From contig VUYV01000045.1 in assembly GCA_008711295.1 (NCBI GenBank), forward strand, positions 4,333,147 through 4,397,146: 64,000 nt of DNA. Direction: 5' to 3'. Made by a program: the position numbers and the translations under genes. Below, piece after piece: positions 24,401-39,400 of the stretch (within the stretch, counting starts at the first letter, position 1; every line of letters begins with the position of its first letter). This DNA comes from Anarhynchus alexandrinus. Lineage: Eukaryota > Chordata > Aves > Charadriiformes > Charadriidae. The notes beneath the pieces were generated by a model. It worked only from the letters and a program-made list of their open reading frames with translations. It was not told where the DNA came from and searched no databases.

Positions 24401-27400
24401 ATGACAATTCGTTTCACTGACAGTTGTTACTGCAAGTTGGGTTTGTTACTTTTGTATTTTTTTCCTGATTTTATAATGCAGGCATATGATTCAGTACTCA
24501 AGCCCTCTTGGTTAAGGGCCGCTAGCTACACCAAATGAAGTACAGCAGAAACTGACATGTGCATTTTTTGAACGTATTTGGGCATGAGATTGAAACGTGC
24601 TTTTAACAAATGTCTGGGCTACCCAAACTTGATTTCTTGAGTGCCAGTGAAAATCACACTTACAAAGGCATGTTCATATGGACTCAGGAGTTTTTTAAAC
24701 TGATGTACATTCTGAAGAATATTATTTGCCCTTTCAGTCCACTTCTGATCGTTATATGCAAATTAAAGTTTGTTGTGGCTGAAATATCCCACCTAGAGAC
24801 GTCCATTAAATTCTGATCCTGTTTTATTCATGGTTGGGGGTTATGGACTCCACGTTGCAGTTCAAGGCTAACTATAAATTTAAAGGAATTAATTTGTCTA
24901 TTGTGGATACAGCCAACCTGTTTAGATGAAAAGGCAGGTTTAAGTCCTGGTATAGTTGGATTTGCCCTGTCTGCTACGGCCAGCCGGCTGTGGTAGTATA
25001 AGCAACCCGGCCGCAGAGGACCTTCTGTATCATGACTGATACACTGGATGCAACACTACGACAGGTCATCCTGGGGTACTTGCAGGTATACTTTGCTGAC
25101 TCAAAGGCTCTCATGTAAGAAGAATACAAGGGAAAGGGGAAGAGAAACAAATGATAAAAAAGAAAAAGAAGAAAGTTACAGCAGGAAAAAGGCGATGCCA
25201 GCCCAAGACCTGCTCTATCCAACACCAACCCCAGGTTTCCATCGGCAAGATGCAATCACACAGGCTTGCTGCCAGGCTTTGGCTGGATCTAGTGTTGATG
25301 GTCATTTTACTGAGATACTGAAATGTGAATGTAATTTATGGATTATTAATAGCTTTTCTCTTTCTTAAATGGTGAAGAAATGGATGGCCTGTTTCCATAG
25401 GGGAACTGTAAACTGACTAAAACTGAAGAATGGAGAGTTAAAGATTGATCTCATTCTAAAAATTTTTATTAATATATCTATCAATAAACAAGTTGAGTGC
25501 ATTTAAGGACTTCCGACTTCGAATGAGAACTCTTTTTATAACATCTTAACCTAACAAAATCAAACACTGTGTAGCTGTATTAGGACAGGTAAATCATCTG
25601 TAGGTTTTTGTTTAAACATACAGTCTTTGCAATCAATAGACATAGTAACTGAGGTAATTAAACACAAACTATCAATTCGGGGTTCCATTCACCTGGGAAT
25701 TGTTTGACATAAAAAATTTTGTCCCTTTATGAACTGAGTTGCTTAAGTCTCAGAAATTCTCCAGCAGCATACACAGCAGAAAAAATGCAGCTGGATATAC
25801 ACATCACTGTACTGCCTTTTCCTTAACTTAGTTTGTAAATTACATTCTTCATTATTCATACCTTGACATTTCTTTGCTGTCTAAACCACTGTATCTCCTA
25901 AGAAGCCTGATGTAAGAAATAGGGGCTCACACTGCTTAATTTGTACCTTAAGAAACAACTACCAACAGCACCTGAAATAGTAGTATAGTTTGGGGGAGAA
26001 TAAAGTAACTCAAAAAAATTGAGCTGGACATTTAGGAAAGTTGAAGGTTAGCTGCTTATCCCAAGCTGTGAAGCTACCTCCCTGTGGGCTGTGGACCCAG
26101 AGCGCAGATGACTTCACGAAGGGATGGCTAGACATGGGGAGCCACCTAGAAATGGGAGATGAGCAAGGTCATCATCTTAGCTGCTGGCCAGAAGGTCCAG
26201 GCAGGTCCTGGAGCAGGCCATGAAGGAGAGCTGGAAGCCCACCTTTTGGAGGACAACTCCAACAGGAGGCATCAGGAGCTTCCTTCAGTCCTGGGCAAAG
26301 CAGGTGGAGATTGAACCCAAGGGGAACAGTCAGTCTTCTGCATGAGAGGTCAGGGGGAAGGACGTGGTTTATACATTCAAGTTGAGTTTTATTCAAGGAA
26401 TAAAACTCAAGAGCTAAAGGAAAAGGACTGAAATCTGGTGGCTGCTGCTAATATATTGAATCTGCTGTTTGGCAAACTGCCCTCCGTCTATGGCTTTTAG
26501 GTAGACTTGATTTGTACCTAAAGGACCTATTTCCCATCTCCAACCTGCTGGGCAGTGTTGCTTTAAGCCCTGTGCTACAGAAACACTGCCCTCATACAAA
26601 TTCCTACTAACAGTAACACCTCCCATGTATTTTTGGTCTTTTAAGGTAAAAGTTTTGAAAGTTGCCATAATGAGCTAAGAAGATGTGTGGTGCTAAAAAT
26701 AATGGGTCTGGTGCTCCTGCTTCCTTCAGGTGGTGTGGAAAATTCCAGCCCAAGGGCCACAGTTTAGCTGGAGGTATGAACTGAAACGCTTGCCCAAACA
26801 GGAACACATTAATGCACAGGAACACACTTCTGACTGCTTTCCACCTTAAAAGCAGATCTAATCTGTGTAATGTGAGAAAGAAAATATAAACACAGCGTTC
26901 CCAGCTGCAAGTCCCCTCCTCAGATGTCCTGCTGCTGCCCTACTGGCAAAGGACCAGCCCAGTGAGTGCTCTTTGCTTGTAGGAGTCTCCAGTTAGATCT
27001 CCGCAAAGCTATGGTTTCCCTCCTTCTCTGCCTGCAGTTCCTAGGAGGTCAAACTGGGATTTGACTCCTAACTGAAACAATTTTGTTTGGCATCACTTAT
27101 CGTGGCCTTCGAGTTAAACGATCCACTGGTCAAAGCTGAACAAGCAGCTTCCCTGGCATCTATACATTTCTGCTCCTGCAACTTTTACCATATTAAATCT
27201 GGTCACCTTCAGTTCTGCGGGACATTTGTTTCAGAAGGTGAAAAGAGAAGAGAGAAATTGTTCTGCCTGAGGACTGCTCCGTTCTTGACCAGAAAGTACT
27301 CCTGGAGCATAAAACCAAACTTTCCATTGTATCCCTATGGGATTAGCTATGTTTAGACTTCTCTGTGGGCTTGCTAGGGAAAGAGAAAGAAAAGACAAAC

Positions 27401-30400
27401 AAAGCGCTTGCCTCTTGCAGTGCTCTGGAACGCACAAAGCGGTTTCTCTTCCCTGGTTTTACAAGCAAAGATAACCATTAATATTCCTTAACTAGCATCA
27501 AGAACTAAACCCTGTTTTCCGCAAAGCCAGTACTGGCAGGCATGCAGGTGCACAGTACAAGAAGTTCACTCTCCCTTACAAATACAGGAAAAAAACCAGT
27601 TATCTTAATCCAAAATTCCTGGAAGAATAAACTTGCTTTGCCATAATGCAATACTATAAATACTACTGGCTCAAAGCCAGTACACAAGAAACCTGTCTTT
27701 ATTAAAAACACAGAGCTTTATCTACTCCTTCAAGTGGACACTTGAGTTATCGTAACTTTGTTTTAGTGTGGGAAGACTCAGAAGTCTGGATAGTTTTATC
27801 CAAATTGTTTTTATAGAAATCCGCCTGCAATGTCCCGCAATCGTACTCAGTCACAGGATTTTCAGTAACTGGTTTATCTGGAAATATTATCAAAACAAAA
27901 CTTCTTGCAAGACAGATTTCCTCACTAACTGGAAATACAAAAAAAAAAAAAAAAAAAAGGGACTTTTTCTGAACATCTTAAAAGATTTGGGCTGAACATA
28001 ATCCTTAAAGAAACATTTAGACCTTTACCACTTAATGTAACCTCGAAGTCTGATAAATATTACTCAAACCAATACTTTCCCTTAGCTGCAGTTTACATAC
28101 ACGCAATAATATAACCCCTTCTCCCCATCCACTGCTCAAAAATAGGAGGAAGGAAGCTTTATGAAAGAAATCCCAACTTATTCACAAAAGCTGCCTACAA
28201 CAACAAAGGCATTTAAGAGATGCAAACACTTTTGAATGATCCACAGGAAGGGAATGTAATAGTTTTGATAAATAATACACCTGCCTTAGTGCTGAGAGAG
28301 AACTTGCACCCTGAAAGGGCTCTGAGTCAGACTGTCACCACAAACCCCAGTTCGCTTTGGGTCGCTTTGCTTTTTACCCATCACTGTCAACTCGAAAAAT
28401 TTTATATCTTGGTGATGAGCAAAAAGCAGTTTTGGATTCTCCACGTGCTCGTCCATGACACTGCGATTTTTTGAGATTTATAATGATGCTTCCCAGCCTT
28501 CCTCTCTTGCTCTCCTTTGCCTCTTTAAGACAGCCCCCCGGCAGCAGCAGGGGAGGACGGCGGGGGACATTGAGTGCAAAGCCTGGTACACTGCCAAAAG
28601 CTTAAAGTAAACAAGCTGGAACAGGAGAAGAAATCTATTAACTGCTTTCCAGTCTTGAGCTACTTATTGCAAAATCAGTGAACAGAATAAACTATGGCAA
28701 AAGGGGTATTAAATACATCACAGGTTTGTTGCTAGATTAGTTATCTAGAGATTAGCCAGAGAGAGAGGGCAGCGAGGACGGCCAGCTGGTGCTCCCAGCT
28801 CAGTGGCCGTATCCTGGCCCACCAAAGATGTTTTGGAATTCCTTTCTCACTTAGTCCAGCATGAGCAGTTTGTCATATAAAAAACTGTTCATATTTCAAA
28901 TTTTATCTTTATTTATCTATGCAATCTATAGGTTCAGAAATTACAGTCTTAGAAAGTCTGTTCACATTAAGTATTGGACAGGAGTCCCTTGAACCCTCTC
29001 CTGCGCACCATAACGCATGAACTGTAGCTTCACTTTTCAATAAGACATGGCACTATTTGGCTTTTGAGAGCTTAGACAACAGCAGTAGGATTTCATTAGC
29101 ATGGACGGTTGCCTGAAAGCCAATAATTGCTGTGTCTCCTTGATTTGCTGGCCTGAGCAGGTGAAAGAGTGATCAGCCCATGGACTTTGTCAGGTAAACA
29201 GCCCACTTTCTTTTCTTCCATTAGCATGCTGTGCACCAGGGTTGCACAGATGAACTCCAACTTTTCTGACTGATTGTTGGAAATAATGGCATGATATCTG
29301 CTCTTTCAGTTACATCAAATGTGGAAAGTTCTTATACCTTAAGAATAGATGAGGTTTTGGATTTGCTGCTATGTGTGAAATGCTTCCATGTGCATTTTCT
29401 TAATTTATTTCTTCTACTTAAGCATCAAGTACTAGCTACCCTTGCAGAATGAACACAGGGGTAGAGGAGCTGGGCATGACAACTGTTACGGTATATGTTT
29501 AGGTAACATCCATATTATAGAAAGATTCGTAAAGGAAGACAAAAAATACCTGCTCGGAAGCATTTGCGTAATTGCCAGCCTAATTGCCTAATTGCCAGCC
29601 TAAGAACAAAACTAACATAAGTAAATGTTATAAAATTAAATAGGTGTAGAAGGTAAACATCCAATGTATTCATTCCTTTGCCCCTGACTATTTGAATTAT
29701 AGACTTAAATTTTTCAAGAGGGATACTGAGGAAGGATTTAATCAATGGGAAGGTATTCAGTGAGAACATCTCATGCAAGTTTCAGTATAGAAGATGTCAG
29801 AAGTGGATACGAAGGCCAGCATGCTGAATTAGTCGGCATGTATCTATTCGCTTTCCCCTCAATGCTTCGCCTTTCCTCTTTCTACTCCACCTTTCAACCT
29901 CTGCCCTTATATCCCACCTCTGCCTCCTACTGATATTCCCTCCTCCTCCTAAAAATGAGGCAAAAGTTTAACCAGCCTAGAACTACTTCTAAGGGATATG
30001 TAAGTCTTTCATGGTCTTTGTGACCAGCTTCAAGAAGTGGGTTTGAGACAAGCAAAATTCAGCATCTTGAATATATGCAATTTTCACAGCTACCGTTACA
30101 GGTTAGTATATAGATATAGTGTTGACACGTTATTTTCTATAACATAATTTCTCTCCAGTTATGGCTCTAACACTAGAGCAACAATGATAGGCTTCCATAT
30201 GAATCCGACATATGCTCGCTTGCTAAGTAAATACTAGCTGAAACCTGAATAAAATACTTACGCTTGAGGATATTTCTTTGCTCTAGCTCTTCAGTTGTAG
30301 GCCTCTGGCTAAGTCTCCTGTGAGAACAAAGTGATTGATTGATTTAAAACCAGATCCAAATAACACATCATGATTTGTAATACAGCTTTAAAGGTGTTTC

Positions 30401-33400
30401 TCATATGGCCATGCTATTCTTTGCCAGCAGAGGTATTCAACAACCCAGGCAATTTCCAGACACAGTTATAATAACTGTGCATGTAACCACAGTGCCGAGT
30501 GGCCATTTCTTTTAAAAGATGTACTATTGCCACTCCAACACATAAATAACTGATACTTGCATAATATTACAGAAATTGTACAGCAAATTTAAATTCCTCA
30601 TTTACAGGCAAAATTTTATGAGAGTTCATAAACTCTTTTTGTCCCCAAGCACCATAATTATGATCAATTGTGCAAATGTAAAATTATTCTCAGATATTTT
30701 GAATGCAAATCCTACTCTTTTTTTTTTTTTAAACAAAACATAAGCTGTGCATTCCTCACTGATTTGTACGTACAATACAATTGGGAGTTTTAATTTAATG
30801 TTAGTTTTAGTTACCTATACATAAGAATTGCCATTAAAAAACCCCAACTCTCAGATATTAATTTTCTGGTTTGTATAGTGGAGAATGTGGTTGATATTGT
30901 CTCTATGTTTACTACACAGGTTCACGTGCTCACTTGAGAAGAGGAGCAAGAAAAATTTCAGCAATAAAATTAATTTGGCAGCTGTGTTCAAAATAGGTGC
31001 CTCTCTGTCCAGCAAACCTCGCACATTCACTACAGATTATCTTCAGCCTCATGAAACCCATCTCATTCAAACCATGCTTGGACTTTTAGACTTGGCAGGG
31101 AGGATCGGCAGGTTTACCCCAAGTAACCAGCCCCTGCTCTAGGAAGTCCAAGGCTGGGACCTGACCTGACCCTGACCCACCTATGGGAACAGGTTTCCCA
31201 TCAGACCTCCATGCTGGTGGGTGCTGACCACCAACATTACAGAAATTCTATGGAACTGGCGTCAAACTAGGTTGTGATTTCAGGCATGAGCACAGCCCTG
31301 ACACACACAGACGTTGTCTCCTGTCACCAAAGCAGAGCCATGTGGGGAACATGCCAGCTTCCCAGCAGAACCAGCAATGTCCCTGCGCAAGATGCTCAGG
31401 ATGGGGACTGGAGCAGCTTCGGCAGTTCCAGCCCCGAGGGAGCACCAACAAGCAGGATGTGATCCCCAGAACTGGGATTCGGTCAGGAAAGCGGTGACAA
31501 TAACCATGCTGCTTTATTAGCAGAAGAAAAATGACCCTTGGGCTCTACACAATAGAAGTATTACTCTTATGGTTAAGGGATGAAATAAATAACTTAGCCA
31601 GCCACCCGATTCACAGAGACACTCAGCTCATTGTCCAAGGGCCGATGCAGGACTGCCGTACTCTGTACTGGAGTGGTACCGGCTGGACTACCCAAAATCT
31701 GGAAATGTCCAACAAACACAGGACATCCTCCAAATCTGCCTGGACAACATTTCTGAGCACAAGAGAAACAAGGGCAGGTCTGGCAAAATCCAGGCATGTT
31801 GTAGTCTATTCTCAGAGACCACAAAAACCAAAATTAACATTTATGAGGATTTTTTTTTTTAAATGCTTGTAAAAATGCAAGTGAAAATTAGTCTTTTTTT
31901 ACGCAATGTTTTCAGGTACAGGAAAAGAAAGTCACATATATCCCATAGCAGTTAAAGAGCATGAGAAAGACATGCCTCAGAGGTGAGCACAGTAAAACAC
32001 TAAACACTGACCTACAAAGTCGGCCTCCCTCCATTTCTTTTGCTGGAAGCAGCACATGAATTATGACAGAGTTAGAGAGCAGGAGGAGGATGAGGAGGGC
32101 TGGGAGGGACGAACATGCACAGGCATGCTCTGTGTGTCAGGAACTACTACTCCGTCCGAGGTGGGGATATACAAGTGCAAGTCCCTGCTAACCAATGTGA
32201 GAAAAATCTTGAACCATGGCATTGATTATTCTGGGGTCACTCTTACTCTCTTCCTCTTTTTTTTTTTTTAAAAAAAAAACAAAACAAAACAAAACAAAAA
32301 ACCAAACAACCCAAAAACCCAGAAGCTCTCAGATTCGTTTCTTGCAGAACAAAAATGTGTTATTGGCATTTTAAAGTTTTTTGAGAAATAGAAATACTGT
32401 TTTCCAGGCAGTTGTACCACGAAGATCCTGCACCACACATTGGGCTGCATTTAAAACGTGAACCCAGTGTTCTTGATTCTCTTCCTCCACCTCCACCCAC
32501 TGAAACCACATTTACCCTGCCACTGATACCTCACTAGCTTCGTTCCAATCTGATGTCTGATTTCCTGCCTCTCCTCTTCAGATGTACGCTGCAAGATGTT
32601 TTTGTCTTCTAATTCTTTCTTAGATGGTCTGTTGCCAAGTTTGATAGCAAGAGTATCCCTGCGACGAATTTTACTTGCCAAAGAGCCTGAGGAAAGGAGG
32701 AGGGGGTAGATTTAGTTCATTCATGCTTAGGTTACAGACACAAACTCCGAGTAAGAACTTTAATACCTCCCCAAAGCAGCCTTGTTCCCACATGCAGGAG
32801 AGGAATTTTAATTAACATCAAAAGAAAAAATAGTTTTAGCTCAGTTCACAACAATAAAAAGCTGAAAGGCTTGAATGAAAAACCTACCAGCCAAATTGAT
32901 AGAGGAGTTTTATAAACATCACTTGTCATCTGTGAAGTGATAGGATAAAAATGACAAAAGTGTCTTTGAAGTCTGATACATTGCAGGTTGGTTTATTTAT
33001 CTACTTTGTATATTTAGCAACCTGCTGCTCTTTTTCTTCAGCCTTAAATGGTTTAGCCTTGTTCTCTCATCTTTGCCCTCATTCTTTCTTCTTTTTTTTT
33101 CAATCTAATACCACTTAGTTCTTGTATAGTGCTTTTCATCTTTAACTGATTTGTAAATTAAAACAAAAAATACAGTTTAGAGAAGTGCTCTGAGTGCTTG
33201 TAAAGTAACCCAGGCAGGACCTCCCCGGCACTGAAGCAATCTGTTTATCCATCAAACAGATACAGCAGGGACAAGGGCCGTGCGATTTTGCCAGTGTTCG
33301 CTTCAGCCAGCTGTGGAAGGAAGAGTATTTTTCATGACCTTTAGTCCCTCCCTTGTTTCTTGATATTCTGACTGAAGGTGCTACATATGTCCTAGGTTGG

Positions 33401-36400
33401 CAGGTTTTCATGACATTAGACGGTTTGGGAAGACCACAGGCTCTCAGCTCACTTCTCATAAGCCACCGTGCTGCTGTCTGAATACATAAATTTTTATGCA
33501 GAACTGTACAAGACTTCAGACTCTTGAGCTAGCTGGCCCTTCACATTCTGCTGCACCAGTGTCCAAGGAAACAAGAACCGTTCATTTTCCCTCAACGGTC
33601 CCCCTCTCCCCGCTCCAGTACACAGTACTTCTGTGTTAAGGCCTTCTTCACCAAGCACAGCAAAGCACCTCCTCCTGAATGGCTGCAGGCAAGGCTCGCA
33701 AGCCATGGTTAGATGGTCATTTTATTCTGACATGAGGCCACCCTGCAGGTGGTAGAGGTCGGGTTGCCCCCCTCTCTACCCCTAACAGGTTGTTGCTGCC
33801 ACCTCCTTTGCTCCAGCAAAGGTGCAACCATGTGGTGAGCTGGATCAGGGAACCAATTCTACTGAAAATCAGCCACCACTGTAAACACAAACATGAGCGC
33901 TGCCCTAAGGGAAAAAGGAACAGCTGGGAGCAGGGGTGAGGCAGAGGGTGGGTAGCACAACCCCCTTCAGCAGCAGCAAGGACTTCTGCCAAATGATATA
34001 TGGTGATGATACAGCCATGACCCCAGATGAAATTTCAAAGCTATAAACCCACAAGTAATCCACTGTGATCTGCTCTGTCTGCTAAGGTGCTCCAATGCTT
34101 AAAAACACCCTGATCAAAGAGGAACAAATGACTTCCAGACAGTCAAGCTGCTGACTGATGGGCCTCTTCTATTTTCCACCCCTGCCTGTTACTCCCACAA
34201 GAAACTCAGATTTCTAGTGCAATTCAGTTGAAAGCTACACTGGTGCTTTAACAGTCGAGGTTCACGACATGGGCAAGTCAAATCAATGGCTTGGTGATGC
34301 ACTAATGTTTCGGCCTTGTTTCATCATGTTCTCCTGAACCAGCTCCTCCCACCTCCACTCCCATCTGCACAATGCTTGAGCTGCTCCCACCATTGCACGG
34401 GCCCCCGCAGGTTTCTCATCACAATTGTCAGGGAGAGGTGGGACACTAATTTCTCAGTAGCGGTAAAATATTAAATCATCTAAAACCATCCCATGAAGCC
34501 ATACCCTCCTCTCTTTACTTTGCATAGAAGGGGTCAGGCATGTTCACATAATGCAATGTGCCTGCAAGATAGCCTGCAACTTCTCGGCAGGATGCCCTGC
34601 CACAGAACCAGATCCTGAAACAGAATCAGCCACGGATTGATGGGCTTGCTAGCAGCTCCATCCCGAAGTCTTTGCTCTCCTGAAGGCCACAATTTAATGG
34701 AAGGAGCTGCAGAAAATCTCGCTGGGTGTAGATGTCTTTGGACTACGCTCAACCAGCAAGCTTCAGTTAGCAATCTGGGTGCAACCACAGCAGCTTAGTA
34801 GGTTCTCAAAGTCAGCCTAGGCCAAACACGTATACTAGATATACCCAAAGGCAGCCACCCGCTCCCAGTACACCCTCCTTGTCAGGGGCTTACTTTCAGC
34901 ACTTGCATTATCATCATCGTCATCATCATCATCATCATCTGTGTACAATATCGGTCCGTCAGAGTCCGAGTCACTGCTGTGGCTCTCCCTGCTACTTTCA
35001 CTCTCAGGAGGGGCAGCAGCGTCAGAAGCCTCCTCCATCGGTTCAGAGTGTGCCTGGTCAGGTGCCTCTGCTTCTTGGTCTTCTTTGGTAGCCAAGCTGT
35101 TAATTCAGAAGCAGACATGGTATCACATTAATGCAAGCATCACAAAACACAAATGGGAGAAAGACTATATAAGTACAAAAACAAAAGTTCTGCTACTCAA
35201 ACTATCTTCTCTCTCTCTAAAAAACATACATATATAAAACATATATAAAGTACGTGTATGTGTACACGTATCTATGCATGTTAGGAAAAAAGATGCAGTC
35301 TGGAATGACATGCTGCAAAGCCTATATAATGAAAAATCCTAATTCTTTTTTATTTCTTGTGGGATGCAACCAATAGTACATAAAAGTTACCAAGAAGAGA
35401 AAAACAGTGAGAGGAGTGAGTTGGAGAGCAGATGGGAGTGCAAAGCTTCCTGTTCTGGAAGCCTAACTCTATTTATTGTAGATACAGTTTTCCTGCTGTT
35501 GAGTCCAAAATGTTTGTGTCCATCACTGATGAACATGGAAATCAGCAGCAGAGTGCTCTCTGCCTTAGGAAAGTCTTTATGTAACGGAAGGGTAGAGTAA
35601 GGGGAGAAGCAGCATGGGAACGTAATGCTGGCACAGAGATACCAGCAAGAATTTAAAGGAAAGTCTCTAGGCCACTGGCATCTAAACTAAACTCTCTTGG
35701 GTTGTTATGAAAGATGCTGGTTCTCATGGCACGGAAAGACAGATTAATAAGTCAGATTCTTTTTTGCTGCCAACTATTTTGCTTAAAAAATGTAATGAGG
35801 ACCTTGCTCTTGACCAGATTTTATAGTATCTGAGACTTGGACAAGCTATTAGTCAGTGACAGACCAAACACCTACTAACCAAAGCCTGAAACTCTCATTT
35901 TCAAGTCTGCAAGTAAATTCTGCTATTGAATTGAGAGCTCTAGCAGTGAGATATTTAACGATATCCACAAAAAAAAAAGTAAACTCCCCTTGTAATTCAG
36001 CATCATTTCTTGTTTGCCTTTATGAGAGAGAAAGAAAAATGTTACCAGCTACTAGCTGAACTGCTGAGTGTTCACATTAAGCCACACAATGACGCAGGAG
36101 GCAGGTTATGAGCAATGACCTTCTGGGGAAACATGAAGTACAGCAGGTGAATGGCTCAAAGACATGCGCAAAGAACAAACTGTGCTGGGAGGCAATGCTG
36201 CTCTGGGCCTCCAAAAAAAGGACACAAACTGTTACCAGTCAGCAGAAGAAACAGAAGAGATTCCCCACATGCCTACAGTGTCCCTTACAAGACGAAATGT
36301 GGCTGCCTTGGCTGCGGGTCATACCACTTACCCGTGACAGCCACACCATGTTACCTTTTTGTGTCTTCTCCACTAGCATCTGGACCGCTGTTTAGGGCCG

Positions 36401-39400
36401 TACTGCTCAGGCTCTCATCTGTGCCATGCTCAGTCTGGAGAAGAGGTTTAGCATCTGATCCGGGGACGGCTGACCCTGCCACGCAGCCGTCTGACACATC
36501 TTGGGCATCTGAGGAGACTGTGGGCTGAGCGGCTGCAGTGGGAAAAGGAGGTGGAAGTGGAGGTGGAGGAGGGGCAGCCGTGGGAGGAGGGGGCACAACG
36601 AGCTTGCTCAGTTGGTCTGCATCCTCCGTTTCAGAAATTACTATGGAAGGTTGCTCAGGCTCGGGTTTTTCTGCCTTCACTTCTGACCTGTTGGCTGTGG
36701 CACCTGAGGGGGAAGAAGCAGCCCCATCTGGTGCTGTTCGTGGGGCTGACTGTTTCCCAGGTTTCTTCTTCCCCCTGGGAGTCCCTGATGTGCCAGATTT
36801 GCTGGAAGTCTCCTTAGAGGCTTTGGGATGAGATGATGTGGACGAAGGAGATGGTGATGAAGAGGACTTGGAGACTGGTGGTTTTTTTGCATGAGAGGAA
36901 CTAGCTAAAATAAGAAAAGATAAAGCATTTTACAGTCTTGAAACTATATGATTTTTGCACCACTCTTTCTGCATGGATTCACATGTGCTGATATTTAAAA
37001 AATGAAAAAATTACACTTGATACTTCTACAATCCTTCATCTATATGGTTGAGACGAGTAAATGTTGCAGTTCAAATTTCACCTTTGAGGTGGGAAAAACT
37101 GAAACAATGAGTACTTGCCCAAGAACAGTGGAGGGGAATCAACCTCACAAACGGGTGAGAGTTTGATTCTAGCATTCTGCATTGTCCTGTTACAACTTGC
37201 CCGGACATCATCTAAAAAGTCCACTACTTATTCCAAATGTGTTTAGTGCCCTATTTAAAAAAATGGCTACCAGACAGAGAAAACTGCCTGACCTTTTCTG
37301 TTACGTGAAGTTTTGGCCTGAGTACTAAGAGAACACCATGATTTTCCTTATGCTCTTCAATGAACACCTCAGGACCATTATGACATTAACCATCAGTTAA
37401 TTACCTTTCACAATGTTATTGCAAATGGTGTGCTCCTAGTTAATGGCAAACAGCAGAGGACAGCAAAACAAGATGTACTCTCAGGTCCAGCTGGGCACGT
37501 CCATAAAACTAAGGCAGAAACCACTGATCTCGCTCTGCATAAATGATCTCCAGAAGGGAGGAGGCACTGAAGCCCTCTTGTGTGTACTGGAGGTCTTCGT
37601 CTTACCAGTGACCAACTCAGGTAGCCTTGAAAAGGTAGTGCCACAAGGTTTTGACACTAGCTGTACAAGCTGGCCAGCGATGTTGTTTAATCCTGTGCTA
37701 CTTACTATATTGAAGCACGTATTTATCAATGCCCAAGTTTGCAAGGGACTTCAGCTAGCCTGCATGCCCATGCGCATTCCAGTCACATTTCCGATTGCTG
37801 TGTTGATGTACCCATCATCTGGACTGGGAGCTTTCATTTAAAAAGCAATAAAAATGACAAGCGTCGTAATGATTCAGTCCTTTTCATCAAAATGCATCCA
37901 ACTCAAACACTTCTGCTGTAGTAAAAATGCATTAACCTCAAGAGAACAAACAAAAGCATTAAAAAGCTACACAGCAGCCTTGCGGCTAAGCTTACTGAGA
38001 AAAACAGAAAGCTGTAATAGAAATCTGCTGAAAGGCCTACTTTACTTATAAGCATTTAAATAAAAACAAAACCCCAGCAGATTAGGACAGAACCAAAATA
38101 CAGATACTGGCCATAATAAGCTCAGGATATAAAAATAGCTTTCACAGTGAGACTGTTCTCAGTATCAAAGATGGAAAGTAATTCAGAAGACACATTATAC
38201 TGTTCTCTTCTGTAGCTGAATGTTATGGTTTATAAACATTTAGAGTGCTGTGAGGCTTTCAGTACATCTGGAAAAATCCGCAGAAACTCATGACTTCAGG
38301 CAAACCAGTCCCTCTTTGTGCTGCAAGGTAAGTGTAAGGGGCACAGTCCTGAATCCACTGATACTGCACTAATCATCCACATCAACTACAAATCACTGAC
38401 TTAACTTACCAGCAAAACAAAAGGAAGCAAAGAAATGGTATAGGCATCAGTTCGTAATTGCAGAGGAAATAGATGGTGGCTGCAACCTGCATATTATTTA
38501 GCAGAAACCTTACAGAGTAAGTGGATGGCATTAACAAAGGGCTCTGGTTCTGATCCAGCAAAGCACTTAAACACAGGCTGGAGGTGAACAGAACCAGTTA
38601 CATACTTACACTTAAGGACCCCAGTATAATACCAGTATACAGCCACGCTGTAATTGCTGCTGGGAAAATGTCAAAAGATGTTTCCATTGAAAAAACTCTT
38701 ACATTATTCTCAGAACCTTTCTGGACCTGCAATCAGATACAGCAACTTGAAAGATTTCTCCCAGGGAAAATTGCCCCCTACACTTTCACGTGGGTCAAAA
38801 GTGCTATTGCTATTGTTGATTTTCACTGGGCTCCCTGACAATTTTCTGTCATGCCTCTTTTTCAGTAGAAGATTTGAATTTTGTTTAAATGAAAAATTTC
38901 ATGGCTGCTACTTGCCTTTTGGCACACGTCCATGCTTACGTTTAAGTCCCCCCTTCTCCCAGCTCCATTATTTCAGTTTGGAAATCTGCTGTGGTGCCCT
39001 CAGGAGAGCCATGGCTCAGTTGTTTCTCATACTCTTATCCTTCATGGGACTGGATCCCTAGCTGCATCATGTGTTCACTTGCATGAAGATCTGCTAAACC
39101 TCTTGCACTACATACTGCTCCTGATCAGCTCTATTTATTAAGTATTGCCCTTCAAATGAAAACAATGTACCTAATGTTGGAAGAAATTACCAGTAGAATA
39201 TGTACTATTTTATATAAGGAATGTATTGATATATTTCATACCCATATGTTCTCAAGCATTACATAAAATTTCAGCAAGGCTACTAAAAGACAAATCTGGA
39301 ATCTGAATGTATTTTAATTTAAGAACTGAGATACCCAAGAGCTTGTTACCAACCATTGGTCTAAACGTTTCTTTATGTGATGGGTTGTTTTATTTCTGAA

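Larger units (their letters stand above)
24019..30261 (-). other. PHACTR2: PHACTR2 intron (6.2 kb)
   Basis: Donor GTAAGT, acceptor AAAACAG. It contains a poly-A tract (27939-27958) and a 12-bp repeat cluster at 29569-29600. No exon or CR1 copy seen. Confidence 0.82.

Noticed and set aside
27939..27958. Poly-A run as the tail of a processed pseudogene or SINE
   Set aside because: No recognisable gene or SINE body precedes it on the plus strand, so it is treated as simple sequence.
37443..39061. Two plus-strand frames of 132 and 135 codons
   Set aside because: Intronic, unrelated to known proteins, and within the range expected by chance.
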